Below, piece by piece: positions 60,956 to 64,000 of a stretch of 64,000 nt of DNA. Origin of the DNA: Ziziphus jujuba (taxonomy: Eukaryota > Streptophyta > Magnoliopsida > Rosales > Rhamnaceae); assembly GCF_031755915.1 (NCBI RefSeq), contig NC_083388.1:14644501-14708500 (forward strand), given 5' to 3'. A program made the position numbers and the translations under genes. Numbering within the stretch: the first letter of the stretch is position 1; every line of letters starts with the position of its first letter. The notes beneath the pieces were generated by a model. The model was not told where the DNA came from and did not search any database. It worked only from the letters and a program-made list of their open reading frames with translations.

Positions 60956-63900
60956 CCGGTAGAAAGAAGGGGTTGAGTGGGGATCATTATCGACATTCTG
61001 TTGTACATTTTTGAGGTACATGTTTGAGCCCTCGTCAAAAAGCATTACAAGTATAGCAACAAAATATCTAAAGCTGAACGCACTATGCATGTATAATTTT
61101 ATATGCAAAGCAGCAGCTTAATATGGAAATCTCATGTAGTGTACGGTTAAACATTGTAGTAATGCTCCAATGTGATGCTAAATCACGAGTTACTGATGAA
61201 AATGCAAAGCGGAGATACAGTAGCTAGAAAATTTCTCTGTAGTTTATAGTTTTGTGGCTTTGCTAAAGTGGTGGCATTGTTAATCTTATCAATAAGCATA
61301 TTATCTAAATAAAAATGTAGAGATGATTGAATCTCCTGAAACACTCAGTTCGTAATGAGCAATCCAAAAAATAAAATAAAATTGGTGAGTCATATGGGTG
61401 ATATCTTTAATGATTTAAAACTGAAAACCAAAATCTAATTGGAGTGGCAATCTTTAGCACTTATTTTATTACTTTGTCTTCCATCAAAATTTGGTAGATA
61501 GTTTCTAAAAGTTGAAATATACATGTATGCATAAATAAGGCTTCTTGACATGGAAGTTTTCAGATTAAGACATAGGTCTTTAGAATGGAGATTGCTCTAA
61601 GACCAAAATTTTAAAATACATTTCTGTGACACATGGGCATTTTGAACTAAAGTTTTATGAGTACAAAGTGAATTCTACGTGAACTCTTAACAAATCACTT
61701 TCATATATGTAAATGTCAATCTTTTAAGCAATTTTAAATCAGATCAAAAAGGTTTTGATTTTCAACTATTATATTGGTATTGACGTGAAAACTTTTTTAT
61801 ATAAAGAGTAATACAAACCAGTAAATTTCGAAAAAAAATTGACAAGTATCATTTTAGTCTTTTATAGGCATTTCCAATGGTATATAAATTAGTCTTAATG
61901 CCCATCGGTAGTTCTTTTGTGAACCGTTCAGCTGACAGTTAGCATTGATACTAATTCTATCAAGTCTGGTGCTAAAATGCCATAGCTATTCATTTTAATT
62001 GCTCTATCTTTTAACAAATTTTTTTACCACATCAAAAAAATAAACAGTCATCTAAAAAAACATTTTCAATGAATTTATCTAAACATTCTGTTATACTGAT
62101 GTGGCAAGAAAAGAATAGACAATGTCAAAATGATCCTTTACTTTTGGAGGATCTATTAGATATTCTAAAATTTTTCGAAAAGCAAAATTTTTCTTAAAAA
62201 ATCAATTATTTCAAAAAAGAAATAAACTAATAAAATATTTAATTACTTAATAGTAATAAATAGTTTTTATATATATTAGCATTGAAAACAATTTTAAAAT
62301 TGATTGTACATTGATCCCATATAAATTTAAACGATATCAATTTTTATATCCATAAGTAATAATTCATATTCATCATTAAAGATTTCTAATACCATCAATT
62401 TTTATGCCAAATATATAAAAATCCACATCCACTAGTGTAGATGCTCTAAATAAATTCATTTGCAAGTCATCTTAAATCATCACAATCACAATAATATTTT
62501 TTAATTTTAGGAAAGCCATAATATTTAAAAGGCAGAATATTTTGGAAGAGTTTTGACAAAGTTTAGGGTGGATGTAAAAGTTTTACAGTTTTTACAATAT
62601 TTTTTTACAAGGACCTAACTTTTAACATAGAATCAAACTCTAAGCCTCGATTTATATATATTTCAAGTTTTAAATATTCTTTTATTCAACAAAAGTTTTT
62701 GCATATTTACAAAGTTTATATATATATATATATATATTACTGCTATAGCTGTTTTTTTTTTTTTTTTTTTTTTTTTGCTTCAATTATCTTTTTTAGTTTG
62801 TATTTCTTATATAAAGTTTTGTCACATTTATCTTGTATACTATTGAATTATATTATAAATAAAATTTTACACGCTAATTTTTTAAAAAAAATGACAACAT
62901 TTATAAATTCACCATGTCACTATGTTGCCGTATCTTTTTTGTTTCTTTTTCTTTTTTCTTTTTTTGAACGTGTTGCCAAATCTCTTATTATAACTTTTAA
63001 TCAAAAAGGCAAAAGTGTGTAGCTTGGTAAGGGTGCGAAGCTGCAATAAAAGCTAAGATGGATCTACTGTAAAAGTCCTACGTGGAAGATAGTCCCATGG
63101 CCTTTACAATATTATAATACACAATCAATTTCACAAAAAAAAAAAAAAAAAAGATTTGATTTGAGAGCATCTTTACTAATAAATATAGGTTAATATTTAT
63201 GTAATATAAAAAAGATTGATATTATTTAAATATAAATAGTATAAATATATAATTAATTTTAAAATTATTTTTAATAATAATGTGCAAAATTTTATTTATG
63301 ATTATTAATTATTTACATGTATATATATATATTGAAAAAAATTGATTTCTTAAGAAAATTTTACTTAAAAAAAAATTAATAACATCAGATAGAACCTCCA
63401 TTAAAGGGTCACCTTAACATTTTTTTTTGTTTTTCAGTTTAACAGAGTATTTAGACAAATCTATTAGAATGGTTTTTTCTTGCCTAGTTGTTTGATGTAT
63501 CCCCAAAAAAAAAAAAAAAAAAAAAACTTAACGATAAATAGAGCTATTAGAGATAATATGATGTTTTAATATCAAATTTTCCTTTAATAGTCCTTAATCA
63601 CATCAAATATTAGAATTTAAATTAAAAAATAATCAAATATGAATTTGACGATATATTAAAATACTATTTAAAAAAAATGAACTAGGATCCATCAATTAAT
63701 AAATATAATTTTAAATTTTAGTTTTAGATGCAATCTTTAGATTATATTAAGGGTTAAAAAAAATATATATTTTAAGGATCTAATTTGAGCCTGTTTATTA
63801 TAATATACATATATATACACTCGACGCACACATACACATATATATTTATAATATAAGGTCTTCTTTTATTAGTTCTTAAATTATATCAATAGCTAGTGAT

Positions 63901-64000
63901 CAAATATAAATTTAATAACATATTAAAAATCTATTTAAGAAAAATAAATCATGTTAGAATTAGGTATTTAATAAATATAATTTTATATTTCAGCTTTTAA
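60956..64000. other. HDS 3' UTR and AT-rich intergenic DNA
   Basis: The first few hundred bases are the HDS 3' UTR. Beyond about 61330 the sequence is AT-rich, with a TA microsatellite at about 62716-62737, a poly-T run at about 62752-62776 and short low-complexity frames. No gene or element boundary recognised up to the window end. Confidence 0.55.
61308..61313 (+). terminator. Possible HDS polyadenylation signal AATAAA
   Basis: AATAAA lies about 350 bp after the HDS stop codon, where genic composition gives way to AT-rich intergenic DNA. Plant signals are loose, so this is a guess from position and motif. Confidence 0.35.

Noticed and set aside
1..64000. A novel multi-gene system or CRISPR-like array
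   Set aside because: All conserved genes fall in known plant families, and the repeats found are transposon ends, microsatellites or short tandem duplications without regular spacer structure.

Overview
The window is nuclear DNA from a flowering plant, most likely a eudicot. It is AT-rich, with long A/T tracts and TA microsatellites. Its genes are split by many GT-AG introns, and its transposons belong to plant families. One gene encodes the plastid enzyme HDS in its plant-type three-domain form. I could not identify the species. No bacterial-style operon, CRISPR array, rRNA or credible tRNA was seen.

The first 26.4 kb is a transposon-rich block. A candidate small hAT-like element (3071-3324) is followed by a decayed Ty1/copia retrotransposon (3698-10710) with two LTRs and a 5-bp target duplication, ATATT. 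AT-rich DNA follows, with a 95-bp tandem duplication and a candidate non-autonomous Mutator-like element (14238-15191). Then comes a nested pair. A PIF/Harbinger element (16070-26416) carries broken Myb/SANT-like and DDE transposase genes on the minus strand. It is split by a 5.2-kb hAT element (20159-25359) whose 8-bp target duplication, GCTGGCAG, is perfect. The hAT transposase is almost intact, with one apparent frameshift.

From 26.4 kb on, five host genes lie on the plus strand. Their exons were rebuilt from splice sites with the reading frame checked across every junction. They are: (1) 27346-29755, a LOG2/LUL-type RING E3 ubiquitin ligase, 3 exons, 353 aa; (2) 30778-36855, a tRNA m5U54 methyltransferase of the TrmA/TRM2 class with an N-terminal CCCH zinc finger, 14 exons, 878 aa; (3) 41893-46097, a membrane RING-CH (MARCH-like) protein, 8 exons, 482 aa; (4) 47568-50685, a YrdC/Sua5 threonylcarbamoyl-AMP synthase, 5 exons, 279 aa; (5) 54201-60955, HDS (IspG/GcpE) of the plastid MEP isoprenoid pathway, 19 exons, 743 aa.

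The genes are not an operon and share no single pathway, although two of them (TRM2-like and YrdC) act on tRNA modification. Gaps between genes are 1 to 5 kb of AT-rich DNA. The best points for follow-up are the nested transposons with clean boundaries, two GC-AG introns in neighbouring genes, an upstream targeting exon proposed for YrdC, and an upstream ORF in the RING-CH leader. I saw no convincing previously undescribed biological system.
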